Source: Dasypus novemcinctus (Eukaryota; Chordata; Mammalia; Cingulata; Dasypodidae). From it: a DNA stretch of 64,000 nt. Below are positions 24,336 to 35,101 of this stretch, piece after piece. The notes below the pieces were generated by a model that was given only the letters and a program-made list of their open reading frames with translations, was not told the DNA's origin and searched no databases. Location: the NCBI RefSeq assembly GCF_030445035.2, contig NC_080689.1, positions 26,503,278 to 26,567,277 on the forward strand. The letters are read 5' to 3'. The position numbers and the translations under genes are program-made. Within the stretch, counting starts at the first letter, position 1. Every line of letters begins with the position of its first letter.

Positions 24336-24349
24336 GTCGCCCCAGCAAC
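24336..24349 (+). promoter_or_regulatory. RFX X-box motif
   Basis: GTCGCCCCAGCAAC fits the X-box consensus GTNRCC-(N)-RGYAAC with a two-base spacer at every defined position. RFX factors use such sites in promoters of ciliary and flagellar genes. MORN2 lies about 60-120 bp downstream and belongs to a family linked to sperm and cilia, so the site plausibly serves MORN2. Confidence 0.7.
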
Positions 24350-24351
24350 CA

Positions 24352-24467
24352 AGTCGCACTAGGCCTTGTGCGGAAATAGTAAGCGCCAAGTTCCTTCCAG
24401 GCCGCAAAGCTGGCGGCTCAGGGAGAATCGCAGAGTCCCGAAAGTCTCCCCAACACCCCTAAGTCAA
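24352..24467 (+). other. MORN2: MORN2 exon 1 (5' end approximate)
   Basis: The exon ends AAGTCAA before the donor GTGAGTGACC at 24468. In the frame that continues into the downstream exons, stops TAG and TAA lie at 24377-24382 and then the frame is open to the donor. No ATG is present. A CTG at 24410-24412 sits in a strong initiation context (A at -3, G at +4) and reads on as LAAQGESQSPESLPNTPKS. That CTG-GCG-GCT looks like an ATG-GCG-GCT start with one base changed. Whether this exon codes is not known; it is listed as exon with possible coding content. Confidence 0.6.
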
Positions 24468-24639
24468 GTGAGTGACCCCCTTCCTAACGCCCCGGGCGGG
24501 GAAGGGCGCCCTTAAGTAGAACTGGCGTTGAACGAGGGCTCAGCCCCTTGAATTGCCTGTTCGGGTGTGACATTTCCTGAGCGTCCACACTGGGCGGGTG
24601 GGGAATAGACCACCTGGGGCCGGAAGACTCGGGACCTGG

Positions 24640-24735
24640 ATCTTGCTCTGATTCTGCAATTAATACGTTGTAGTAACATCTTAGGCAAGTGCCAAACCTC
24701 TCTGGGCTTCGATGTCCTCTATGGCGCCAGATCGT
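24640..24735 (-). repeat. MIR relic, antisense
   Basis: GATTCTGCAATTAATACG... CTTAGGCAAGTGCCAAACCTCTCTGGGCTTCGATGTCC is the MIR core in reverse orientation. Confidence 0.6.
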
Positions 24736-25204
24736 CTCTATCTCTTAAGATTTCCTCTAACATTCCGAAGTTTCGAATATGGAAACATCTACGGACAATT
24801 GAAAGTTCGATTTCTTGTATGATTTTGTTTAGTGCTCTGCTTAACACGCATTTAACGATTACTTCCCAAAGGCCATTCATTCGCTAGACATTCAGCTCCT
24901 ACCAAGACTAAGCAATGAGCTGGACGTGAGGGTAAGAAAAGAGATACAATTTATTGGTGATTTCTGTCCTGGAGTGTGGTAGGGGATCCGGGCACAGAAC
25001 CGTTACTTTAATTAAGCTCTAAGTACTACAGTCGGGATAGACCCAGAGTGCTGTGGATACTCCATAAGGAGTCTGGGGATGACCAGAGATAAGAAAAAAG
25101 GCTTCACGGGAGAGGTGGCCTGAGCTGAGGCTACAAGGAAATAATAGCTAATATTTACTGTTACAAATTGGCTAAGTACTTTATATGGACTGGCTAAGGA
25201 CTTT

Positions 25205-25335
25205 ACATGGATTGGCTCATTTACTTAATTTGCCCCATCTAAAGGAGAGGAATCTGAGGCATAGAGAATTAATTTGTCCAAGCTGAAGGAAAAGGTGGAG
25301 TCCATATTTAGGTAGTTTGCTGCCAGAGCACCAAC
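25205..25335 (+). repeat. MIR relic, sense
   Basis: GGCTCATTTACTTAATTTGCCCCATCTAAAGGAGAGGAATCTGAGGCATAGAG is the MIR core (a diverged form of the GAGGAAACTGAGGCACAGAG phrase). Confidence 0.65.
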
Positions 25336-25784
25336 CTAAACTATGAATGATAGTTATCCAGACAAAGAAGAGTGTTACAGGGAGAGAGTATAGCATGGCG
25401 CTTGTGGGAACTATAAATAGTTTTGGTAATTTAGTTTGTATCATTAGGTAACCACTTAGAAAGCAGTTCTGTGTCTTTGCCCCAGTAGAGCTTCTAATCT
25501 AACACACAGCAGACCACATGGCAGTCTCTACATACTGCCTTCACACTTCACTGCCTTCACACTTCACTCTTCACCTGCAACTAAACCTTAGAAATTATTG
25601 AAAAAATAAACCAGCAAAATATGAATAGACATACCTCAATTTATATTTTTCTAAGATTTAGTGTTAGTTGGTATCTACATTTAACCCCACAACAAAATTA
25701 GAACTCTAGCAAGGTCATTCTCTACTCCTTAAACCACTTCTGTATTGATATTATCTGAATTTTAGTTACAGATTCTTGTTTTCT

Positions 25785-25864
25785 TTGAGGTTCGTGGTTC
25801 AATCCCTGGTAATTACATACATGCAAAGCAGGCACTCAACTACTGAGCTACACCTGCTTCTCTA
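25785..25864 (-). repeat. Short tRNA-head SINE, antisense
   Basis: GGTTCAATCCCTGGTAATTACATACATGCAAAGCAGGCACTCAACTACTGAGC is the reversed head of the short SINE form. Confidence 0.7.
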
Positions 25865-26059
25865 CAGATTCTATTTTAAAATTTATTCATAGTAATGAAT
25901 ACCTAACAAAAAATCAACAGTACCTAACATTAAATACTTTCTCAAAAATAAATAAAAATGTGTATTTACTAGTTGCTTTGTTCTTCATTTTCTGGCGTCC
26001 CCTGTTGACTCTTCCATTTTCTGTTCATTTTTAACTAATCTGACTGGGTGTGTCTATTG

Positions 26060-27479
26060 CAACAGTTCTCAAACTTTTTGGTCTTGGGACTCCTTTACAA
26101 GTTTTAAAAATTATTCAAGTTTCTAAGAGCTTTTGTTTATGTGAGATATTATCATTATTTACTATATTATAAATTAAAACAAAATATTTATTCATTTAAA
26201 AATCAATACAATTATTTTGTAAGATATTTTAATGAGAAATAATTGTATTATCCAAATCCAAAATAATTAGGGAGAAAAGTAGCATTGTTTTACATTTTTA
26301 CAAATCTCCTTAATGTCTGGTTTAATAGAAGACAGCTGGATTTTCATATCTGCTTCTGCATTCAATCTGTTGTGATGTGTTGATTGGTATAAGAAAAAAA
26401 AAATCTAGCCTCAAACAGATCAGTAATTGGAAAAAGAAGTATTTTAATAACTGTGTACTGTATATTCTTCTTTGATACCACACCAAAGCACCATGAGTAG
26501 TAATTTCTTAAATGAGTCACAGCAAACATTTCCTAATCTGTTACATTTAAATTCACTGTTTTGTCTTGTACTTTGAATGGATCTTTTCATTAATAATTTA
26601 ATAACATCATGTATGGGTCCTTTAGAAAATATTGGCCCATTGATTTCTGTTGATCTTCCAAATATTGACACATTTCATTATTATTACCACCCATCTCATC
26701 AGAAAAGTCTTTAAGAATTGGAAAACTGTCCTACCCACAGTGGCAGATACAAGTTTTCCAAACTTCTAATTTGCACTTGAAGCCATTTTTTTCATTGGAA
26801 ACAAATACTGTCAATTTTTTTTTTAGGAGGCACTGGGAACCAAACCCAGGATTGTCTATGTGGGAGGTGGGTGCTCAACTGCGTAAGCCACATCAGCTTC
26901 CTGTCAGTTCTTTTCTTTAGAGTGAAAGGCTCACTTCATTTTTAAGAAAACAACTGCCAACTACTCAACTCTTAATAACTGTAGTCTGTTGGTCATTCCC
27001 TCAAGTGAAAATGGTATGCCATGAAAAGAGTGGCCTGTTCAACTAACAACTCAATTTACAAATGCTTTTCCTTGCAACACCCATTGTACTTGAGTATGCA
27101 ACAGACCTGCTTTATGTATACTTCCCATTATTATCACACAGAATATTAAAAAGATGTGTATGCAAAGGTCAAGCTTTAATAAAATTACTAATTTTTACTG
27201 CTTCATCAATGATTTTCTTAAGCAAAACTGGGATTTTTTTTTTTTACTTGAGAGTGCAAGGTGGTAAAGGATAAGACTATTATACACTGTGGAGCCACTG
27301 CAGTAAGGCATTAGCAGTTTTACCTGCTGTTGTTTTTCTGCAACATTAGTGCAAATGTCACTGCAGTAAAAAGGGCACATAATCCCTGAGAATTATCAAA
27401 ATAGTTTTATTCTCATGGATCCTCTGAAAAAGTCTCAAGGACCCCCAGAGGTCTACAGACATACTTTGAGAGCAACTCC
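26060..27479 (-). mobile_element. hAT-Charlie DNA transposon, decayed
   Basis: The left end is CAACAGTTCTCAAACTTTTTGG and the right end ACTTTGAGAGCAACTC; the right end reversed gives GAGTTGCTCTCAAAGT, so the ends are inverted copies. CTATTGC occurs just outside both ends (26054-26060 and 27480-27486), fitting the 8-bp hAT duplication. Minus-strand frames at 26444-26671 carry transposase-like strings, with many stops. A short SINE interrupts it at 26815-26905. It is about 1.4 kb, close to an internally deleted Charlie element. Sited in MORN2 intron 1. Confidence 0.8.
26815..26905 (-). repeat. Short DAS-type SINE, antisense
   Basis: TTTTAGGAGGCACTGGGAACCAAACCCAGG through GCGTAAGCCACATCAGCTTCC. 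Reversed B-box inside; it splits the Charlie element. Confidence 0.85.
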
Positions 27480-27544
27480 TATTGCTCATCACCCTGTTGA
27501 AAATCCATGAAGACATCTTCAGAATTAAGCTAAGATCCATGTAA

Positions 27545-27770
27545 GAGATGTTTCTGTTTATCTTTTGGCATATTTGTTGTCCAATAGTCCTCAGAATTAA
27601 TTGCTTAAGAATAACCTGGCTCCTAATTTAAAATGTCAATTCCCTTGCCTCACTCATAGAGATTACGATTCAGCAGATGTGGGGTTGGACCCAGGAACTT
27701 GCAAACAGTGCAGGTGATTCTGATGCACAGACCACCCTTGAAGTAACATTCTAGTAAACTGGGCTGTCCT
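27545..27770. repeat. MER5A-like hAT relic
   Basis: AAGAATAACCTGGCTCC... GATTACGATTCAGCAGATGTGGGG... CAGGTGATTCTGATGCACAGACC follow the order of the MER5A consensus (the GTGATTCTGATGCAC phrase is distinctive). Confidence 0.6.
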
Positions 27771-28574
27771 AGAAGTTAAAGTTTACTTATTTTCTCTACA
27801 TGTTTTCTTCAATGTTGAAAGAAAAAAATTAGTTTCTAATTTTTTATTTCACTAAATTGTCCAGGACTCTGAGACTCAGATCTCCCAGTCTTGTAGTCTT
27901 CTTTCTTTCTTTTTCTTTTTTTTTTTTAAAACCCAGTGTCTATTCTAATCTCATTCAACTTGGAGCCCCCTGTCCTTCCCCACTTACTATCTTTATTTTC
28001 TACTTCCTCCTGCTATCAAATCTGAGATTACTCACTCCACTATACCTCTGTGAGATCATCAATAGATCATGTAGGCTACTCAAGTGAAATAAAAACATGT
28101 CCACACAAAAATGTATACATAAATGTTCATAGCACCATTCTTCATAATAGCCAAAGAATGCAAATAACTCAATTGTCCATCACCAGATGAATGAATAAAC
28201 AAAAATTATGGTATGCATACGATAGAATATTATTCAGCTGTGAAAAGGAATAAAGTACAGATCCATACTATATCACGGATAAACCTTGAAAACATTAGTT
28301 TAAGTGAAAGAAGTCAATCACAACAGGCCACCTATTATTTCCCCAAAAATTGAATATAGAATATGACCCAGCAGTTTCGCTCCTAGTTATACACCCTAAG
28401 CACATACTTTTACACTAATGGTCAAAGCAGCATTTTTCAAATAGCCAAAAGGTGGAAACAAGCCAAATGTCCGTCCATTAGCAGATAAATAAACAAAATG
28501 TGAATAATGGCATATTATTCAGCCCATAAAAAGGAATGAAATTCCTGATACATGCTATAAAATGGATGAAACTT

Positions 28575-29647
28575 TGTGTTGGTTTGTGTTTCTGTGGACC
28601 CCAGAAAATTATGTTCTTAAAGGTCTTGTGAACCTTTGATTAGAGCAGATCAAACCTTTGATTTGATTAGATCAAGGGACCATTTGATCAGAATGCTCTA
28701 ATACAGCATAGCCCAGTGCAGGTATTTTTTTTTTTAAAGATTTTATTAATTCATTTATTTCTCTCTCCTTTCACCCCACCCCCACCCCGGTTGTCTGTTC
28801 TCTGTGTCTATTGGCTGCGTCTTATTTGTCTGCTTCTGTTGTTGTCAGCAGCAAGGGAATCTGTGTTTCTTGTTGTTGCGTCATCTTGTTGTTGCGTCAT
28901 CTTGTTGTGTCAGTTCTCCGTGTGTGCGGCACCATTCCAGGGCAGGCTGCACTTTCTTTCACTCTGGGCAGCTCTCCTTACGGGGTGCACTTCTTGCGCG
29001 AGGGGCTCCCCTACGGGGGGGGGGGGGGAACACCCCTGCGTGGCATGGCACTCCTTGCGCGCATCAGCACTGCACATGGGCCAGCTCCACACGGGTCAAG
29101 GAGGCCGGGGGGTTTGAACCATGGGCCTCCCATGTGGTAGACGGATGCCCTAACCACTGGACCAAGTCCGCTGCCTCCAGGGCAGGTATTAATCCTCTTA
29201 CTGGAGTCCTTTATAAATGGAGATATAAAAGCCACCGATACAGAAAAAAAGCCACAGTGACAGAAGCTTCCAGAAGTTGAAATCAATGAAGCTGAGAGAG
29301 AGAAAAGCCACAGACAGAACAACCCAAAGCAGAATTATCAATGAAGACCGGAGGAGAGGGGAGAGATGAGTGTACACCACCACGTGCCTGACGGTCCACA
29401 GCTGAGCTTGGGGAGAAAGTGAACCTGGAGGAGAAGGCAAAGACCAGCAGAGCCACCATTGTGCCCTGCCACATGGCAGGATTCCAGGATTGCCAGCAAC
29501 CAACCTTTGGTGAGACAGAATCTCTGATGATACCTTGATTTGGACCTTTTTCTCAGCCTCAGAACTGTAAACTTTTAACCTAATAAATTCCCACTATAAA
29601 GGTCACCCCATTTCTGGTATATTTGCTGCTTTTATCAAACTCAAACA
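28575..29647 (+). mobile_element. MaLR/MLT-type solo LTR carrying a SINE
   Basis: It starts TGTGTTGGTTTGTGTTTCTGTGG and ends TCAAACTCAAACA, with AATAAATTCCC before the end. AACTT at 28570-28574 and ACCTT at 29648-29652 match at four of five sites and rejoin the host L1 text. About 620 bp remain without the SINE. Confidence 0.75.
28727..29181 (-). repeat. Long DAS-type SINE, antisense, in an LTR
   Basis: T-run, AGATTTTATTAATTC, conserved body with a poly-G run at 29017-29027, reversed head ending CCAAGTCCGCTGCCTCC. The target duplication GCAGGTATT is seen at 28718-28726 and 29182-29190. ORFs of 109-158 codons here are SINE translations. Confidence 0.92.
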
Positions 29648-30459
29648 ACCTTGAAAACATTTGCTAAAGAAAATAAACCAAACACAAAAGGACAAATATT
29701 GTTTGACTCCACTTATATGAAATATCTAGAATAGGCAAATTCATAGATTCAGAAAATAAATTAGAGATTATTAGGAACTGGGAGTATATGGGAATGGGGA
29801 GTTATTGTTTACAGGGTAAAGAGTTTCTGTTTGGGGCTTTGAAACGTTTTCATAATGGATGATGGTCATGGTAACATAACATTGTGAATGTAATTAATGC
29901 CACTAAATTATGCACTTAAAAATGGTTAAAATGACAAATTTCGTATATATGCATTTTACCACAAAAAAAGGGAAAAAATCAGATATTGTATGATTCCACT
30001 TATATAAAATGACCTGAATAGGCAAATCCATAGAGACAGAAATTAAATTAGTAGTTGCCATGGACTGGGAGTGGGGTACAGGAGGGGAGGATGGGAGTGA
30101 CTGTTATTGGGTACAGGATTTCCTTTGGGGGCAATGAAATATTCTAAAATTAGATTGAGGTGGTGGTTGCATAATTCTATGAGTATACTAAAAATATTCA
30201 GTTGTACACTTTTAAAAGATGAAATTTATGGTGTATTCTCTTAATAAAGCTGTTATAATAAACAAACAAATAAATACAAATAGGTCATGTAGGCAAGGTA
30301 TTTTCCCCCAGAACCCTATATTAGACAATGGCAATGCCAATTAATCATATTATGCTTGTGATAATATGAAATAAGTCTATCTGGGTAGTGCTTAAATCTC
30401 ATATTTAGCATATAAAAATATTTAAATTTATGTGACTTTTCTTAAATCTTTTAAAACAG

Positions 30460-30510
30460 CTTCAGACGTCTATAAAATAAGCTTTATATTTCCGAATGGA
30501 GACAAGTATG
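30460..30510 (+). CDS. MORN2: MORN2 upstream exon, first MORN-like segment
   Basis: Splice acceptor TTAAAACAG before 30460 and donor GTAAGA after 30510 bound a 51-base exon. In the frame of the downstream exons it reads SDVYKISFIFPNGDKY plus one base; FPNGDKY followed by DGDC in the next exon is a MORN-type strand pair. No ATG exists in the exon, so it can only code if translation starts upstream (for example the CTG at 24410) or in an exon I cannot see. The 79-residue form starts later, in the exon at 32219. Coding status is inference from the conserved repeat motif. Confidence 0.7.
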
Positions 30511-30916
30511 GTAAGAATACATTTCAATTTCTTTTTAAATACAGACTTAAGAGTAAAATAATGATACTGTCAAATTTTACAGTACTGCTATTGGGATATT
30601 AATTCCATTAAATATTAATAAAATATCTTAGAAATACTAAGTTAATTGATATACATATTTTAAATCTAAATTCCAATACTATGCCGACAAAGTATGCCTT
30701 GGAAACCTGTAAGATTGGTTTCCTAGTCCTTAGTCTCAATAGTCACAAGACCTTCTATGTCCAGGGATCTCCTCACTTTCAGGGTCTCATTGGTTTCAGT
30801 GCTAGGAGCCAAAGAGACCCATAGGATGCTGTTGTGATTAGACCTGGACATAAATACTGCATTACTTTGTCAAACAGTATTCCTGTTATAATCTTCAGTG
30901 TTTCGCTCTTGTTTAG

Positions 30917-31023
30917 ATGGTGACTGTACAAGAACAGCTTCTGGAATCTTTGAGAGAAATGGAATAGGGATTCATACCACCCCTAATGGGATTGTCTACA
31001 TAGGAAGCTGGAAAGATGACAAG
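30917..31023 (+). CDS. MORN2: MORN2 exon with MORN repeats
   Basis: The acceptor (GTTTAG) and donor (GTATTA) bound 107 bases: two bases completing an Asp codon and 35 codons. The peptide includes GIFERNGIGIHTTPNGIVYI, then GSWKDDK, and joins in frame to MNGFG at 32219. This is the typical MORN pattern of an aromatic-Gly pair, a turn, and GxG. There is no ATG in frame. In the 79-residue human-type annotation it would be 5' UTR, yet its repeat is intact and its frame open, which argues that a longer product is or was made. Confidence 0.8.
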
Positions 31024-31229
31024 GTATTATTGTTGGTTTTTTTACTGACAATGGATAAATAACCTTTATTGCTTTCAGAATTTCACTGTTAATCAAAAGG
31101 ATATATAATGAGTACATTAATTATTTTATTATCTATGTATTATATTTATTGAATAACATAATATTTAACATATATTAACATATGACTAATATTAAACGCA
31201 TGCAGAAACCTAATCATCATCACCCTTCT

Positions 31230-31370
31230 CTCCTCTTCACTGAGTAAAGCTAAATCCATCACATAATTTTCTCGTTTAATCTTCATATCAACCTCTTGAT
31301 GTAGGTACCATTAATATCTCTATTTTACAAATGTAGGAAGGAACTCAGACCCAGATTTCTTGCCCAGTGC
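31230..31370 (+). repeat. MIR relic, sense
   Basis: CTCGTTTAATCTTCATATCAACC... GTAGGTACCATTAATATCTCTATTTTACAAATG is the MIR core, followed by CAGACCCAGATTTCTTGCCC. Confidence 0.65.
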
Positions 31371-31371
31371 T

Positions 31372-31840
31372 TTAGTTTGCCAAGGCTGCTATGTCAAATA
31401 TCACACACCAGTTTGCTTAAACAACAATAATTTATTGTTTTATAGTTTTAGAAGCTACAAGTCCAAAATCCAGGTCTCAACAGGCCATGCTTTCTCCTAG
31501 AGTATGTAGTATTCTGGCACTGGCTTGCCACAATCCTTGGGTTCCATTGACTTGCATCTCTGCCTCCATCACATGGCTCTTCCTTCTGACTTCTCCTTCT
31601 CTTGCTTATCTGTGTTTCTGTCTAGATTTCCTCTCATTGTAAGGAATACAGTCATATGGATTGAAACCCAACCTGATTCAACTTGGCCTCATCTAAATAG
31701 GATCTTTGAAGATCCTATTCTCAAATGAGTCCACCTTAAGTGATAATAGCATCTTCAAAGGTCCTATTTCCAAACAGGTTCATACCCATAGGAATGCAGA
31801 TTAAGACCTGAACATGTAAGTATGTAAGTTTATCACCCAG
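31372..31840 (-). repeat. Ancient LTR- or DNA-type interspersed repeat
   Basis: TTTAGTTTGCCAAGGCTGCTATG through AATTTATTGTTTTATAGTTTTAGAAGC and later GACTTGCATCTCTGCCTCC match a widespread old repeat (same family as 52230-52700, which opens CTTAGTTTCCTAGG). I am unsure of its name; strand is a guess. Confidence 0.45.
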
Positions 31841-32194
31841 CTAAGAAGTGATAAAATGAGAATGTGTGCTCAGGCCTGCTTAAATCCAAAGTTATGTTTT
31901 TACTATCTATCCATTTCTAACTAACTTGGTTGCCATTTAAGATTTTTGATATATTCATAGTACTTTAAGGATCCTCTTATTATCTTATGGACCCCCTAGG
32001 TATTCAGATGCCCCTAACTGAGAACATTTGATATATTAGGGTTCACAGGTAGATACAGATGAAAAACAGTGATAAAAATGTCTTATATTTATGGAAATAA
32101 AGGGTAATACTATCATAGTTTAATAACTAAATGGAAGATAGATTTTTATGGTACAGTTTTAAAAGTTCTAGGGAAACTGAAGATTTGTTACTGA

Positions 32195-32356
<162 letters not shown>

Positions 32357-32887
32357 TAAGCTTAAATAAAAGTCACTGTATGTCTAAAAGATTATTTTCA
32401 GGCATCTTTGCTTAAATACTATATTTATTTAATGCGAAATATTCTTTTGTAATATATTTAGTTTCTAAGAATCATTGTGTTATTTTTGGGGGGAAAAGTG
32501 TTATAAGAGAGACCATCATAAGCTTCCAAAAGGAGATATCATTTTTGGTGTTAATCCATTAGACTTTTCATTTATTTTCTCTTGACTTTTCTATTCCTAT
32601 AGACTTTCTGCAGTCAGCTTTAAACACCTCCATTATTCTGCTTTCTCTTTTATTACTTTCTGTCTTTCCCATTTATGTCTTGTTCTTCATTTAGGTATAC
32701 AGTCAAGAGCCCAGGACTCTTCTCGTAAAAGAGGGTCAATTCTGTTTTTCCTTACCTAGCATTTAAGAACATTGTGATGAGAAAAGTACTATAAAAACTA
32801 ATTGAAAAAGAGAGACCTGCTAAGAAAGATTTAAAGAAGTAGTGAGGGACATCTGAGTAAAGAAAGTAAATTGAACATACTCAGATC

Positions 32888-33108
32888 TACATTTTTTTTT
32901 TGAGGTACTGGTGCCGGGGATTAAACCCAGGACCTTGAAAGGGGGAAGCCGGCGCTTAACCATTGAGCCACATCGGCTGCCCTGAGTTTCTTTTTTCATT
33001 TGTTTGTTGTTAGTCTTTGTTTTTAGGAGGCACTGGGAACCAAACCCAGAACCTCCCATGTGGGCAGCAGGCACTCAACTGCTTGAGCCACATCTACTCC
33101 CCACACAT
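32888..33108 (-). repeat. Two short SINEs in tandem, antisense
   Basis: 32888-32985 contains GGATTAAACCCAGGACC and AACCATTGAGCCACATCGGC. 33022-33108 contains GGAACCAAACCCAGAACC and TTGAGCCACATCTACTCC. Both are reversed tRNA-like heads of different SINE subtypes. Confidence 0.8.
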
Positions 33109-33185
33109 CTACTTTTTGCTTTCCTCTGAAATCCATTGAAACAACAGTAAAGGAATCTCCCCTACATTTTTATTTTGAAAATAAA

Positions 33186-33612
33186 ATTTGAGGGAAGCGG
33201 ATTTGGCTCAATGGATGGTGTCTGCCTACCACATGGGAAGTCCAGGGTTCAAATCCAGAGCCTCCTGACCTGTGTGATGAACTGGCCCATGCACAGTGTT
33301 GATGCGCGCAAGAGTGCTGTGCCACGCAAGGGTGTCCCCCACGTAGGGGAGCCCCATGCAAAGAGTGCGCCCCATAAGGAGAGCCACCCAGCGTGAAAAA
33401 AGTGCAGCCTGCCTAGGAGTGGTGTTGCACACACGGAGAGCTGATGCAGCAAGATGAGGCAACAAAAAGAGACACAACAAAAAACAACTTGCTGCTGACA
33501 AGAATACAAGCGGACACAGAAGAACATACAGCGGATGGACACAGAGAGCAGAGAACTGGGGTGGGTAGCAGGCAAGGGGAGAGAAATAAATAAAAAATAA
33601 ATCTTAAAAAAA
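33186..33612 (+). repeat. Long DAS-type SINE, sense
   Basis: GGGAAGCGGATTTGGCTCAATGGATGG head with the B-box region GGGTTCAAATCC, conserved body, and an A-rich tail at 33583-33612. Confidence 0.9.
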
Positions 33613-34139
33613 AAAGAAAAGAATATTTGAAAATACAAGTTTGAAAAGAAGAAGTAAAAACTGTCTGCTTTGTTGACATCATGTATGTAGAAAATTAGGG
33701 TTTTCGGAAAACTAGGACTCTATAAAAAATGCTCCTAGTTTAATAAAGTTGCAACATACAAAGCCATGATACAAAAATAGTTTATATTTCTAAATACTAG
33801 CAAAGAACAATTGGATATTTGAAATTTAAAAATCAGTACTATTTTCAATGATATCAAGAATAGGAACTATTTAGGGATAACTTTGACAAAAGATGTGCAA
33901 CACCCATCCAGTGAAAACTATAGAACATAGCTAAGAGAAATTTTAAAAGACCTAACTAAATGGAGAGTTATGCTATGTCATCAACTGGAAGATCCAATAT
34001 AGTTAAGATGTCTATTTTCCCTGAACTGATCTATTGACCCAATGCAGTCCTATTCAAAAGCTAGCAGGTTTTTAATAGAATTGATAAGTTGATTCTAAGA
34101 TTTATAGGAAAGTGCAAAAGACCTAGAATAGCCAAAGCA

Positions 34140-34368
34140 ACTTTTTTTCCCCCCTTTTTTTGAGGTACCCAGGGCTGGGAAATGACTCTGGGACCTCATA
34201 TGTGGGAAGGTGGCACTCAACCACTGAGCCACATTGGCTTCCCTGAGTTGGTTTTTTATTGTTTATTTTGTTTGTTTTTGTTTTTCCAGGAGGCACCAGG
34301 AACCAAACCCAGGACCTCCCATGTGGGAGGCAGGTGCTCAACTACTTGAGCCACATCTGCTCCCCCCA
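34140..34368 (-). repeat. Two short SINEs, antisense
   Basis: 34140-34237 carries GGGCTGGGAAATGACTCTGGGACC and ends AACCACTGAGCCACATTGGC. 34282-34368 carries GGCACCAGGAACCAAACCCAGGACC and ends CTTGAGCCACATCTGCTCC. Confidence 0.8.
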
Positions 34369-34679
34369 AATCAACTTTGAAAAAGAACAAATTTTCAGGA
34401 CTTACACCACCGATTATACAGTTATACCACAATGTGGTTTTGGCATAAAGATAGCCAAATAGAACAATGAAGCAGAATAGAGAATCCAAAAATAGATACC
34501 TACATATATGATCAATTGATTTTGGACAAAGATACCAAGGCAATTCAATGGGAAAGGGATAATATTTTCAACAGATGGTGCTAGAACAATTTGATAGCCA
34601 TATGCAAAAAGAGGAAATTCGGCCCTTCCTTCATATCATATACAAAATTAACTTGAAATGGATCATAAATCTAAATGTG

Positions 34680-35101
34680 TGTAGCAGTTTGATATGGTTA
34701 TGAATTCCAAAAATAGATATTGGATTATGTTTGTAATCTGGTCTGTACCTGAGCATGATTAAGTTATGATTAGGGCTTTGATTGGGCCATGTCATTAGGG
34801 CATTGAGTCCCCAGCCCTTAATGTGTGGGAACGCACAGATAAAGGGCATGGCCAAGGACAGAGTTGAGGGTTTTTGATGTTGGAGTTTTGATGTTGGAGT
34901 TTGATGCTGAAGTCTTAAGCCTGAACCCTCGCGGACATCAGCAGCCATCTTGCTCCAACACGTGAAAATAGTTTTTGGTGAGGGAAGTAACTTTTGCTTT
35001 ATGGCTTAGTAGCTGCAAGCTCCTACTCCAAATACATACCCTTTATAAAAACCAACCAATTTCTGGTATTTTGCATCAGCACCCTTTGGCTGACTAATAC
35101 A
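34680..35101 (+). mobile_element. MaLR-like solo LTR
   Basis: TGTAGCAGTTTGATATGGTT to CTGACTAATACA. The exact 5-bp duplication ATGTG lies at 34675-34679 and 35102-35106. The L1 text on either side joins when it is removed. The GATGTTGGAGTTTTGATGTTGGAGT stretch shows an internal tandem repeat, also in the copy at 43590. Confidence 0.93.

Larger units (their letters stand above)
23870..24640. promoter_or_regulatory. CpG island, shared DHX57/MORN2 promoter
   Basis: This is the only long GC- and CpG-rich stretch outside the SINEs. It holds the first exons of DHX57 (minus) and MORN2 (plus), whose starts are probably within about 100 bp of each other. No TATA box is seen, as is usual for such promoters. 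Several factor motifs lie between the two exons and are listed separately. The transcription starts are not fixed by the sequence. Confidence 0.85.
28095..30262 (+). mobile_element. L1M 3' fragments, sense, hosting an LTR
   Basis: Two overlapping L1 ORF2-end pieces (28110-28340 and 28355-28574) are followed after the LTR by matching 3' UTR text (29648-29960). A further L1 3' UTR piece with ACTCCACTTATATAAAATG... and an AATAAA tail runs to 30260. None of it codes. It lies in MORN2 intron 1. Confidence 0.75.

Noticed and set aside
28804..29280. 158-codon plus-strand frame and its overlapping companions
   Set aside because: Entirely within an antisense SINE nested in an LTR.
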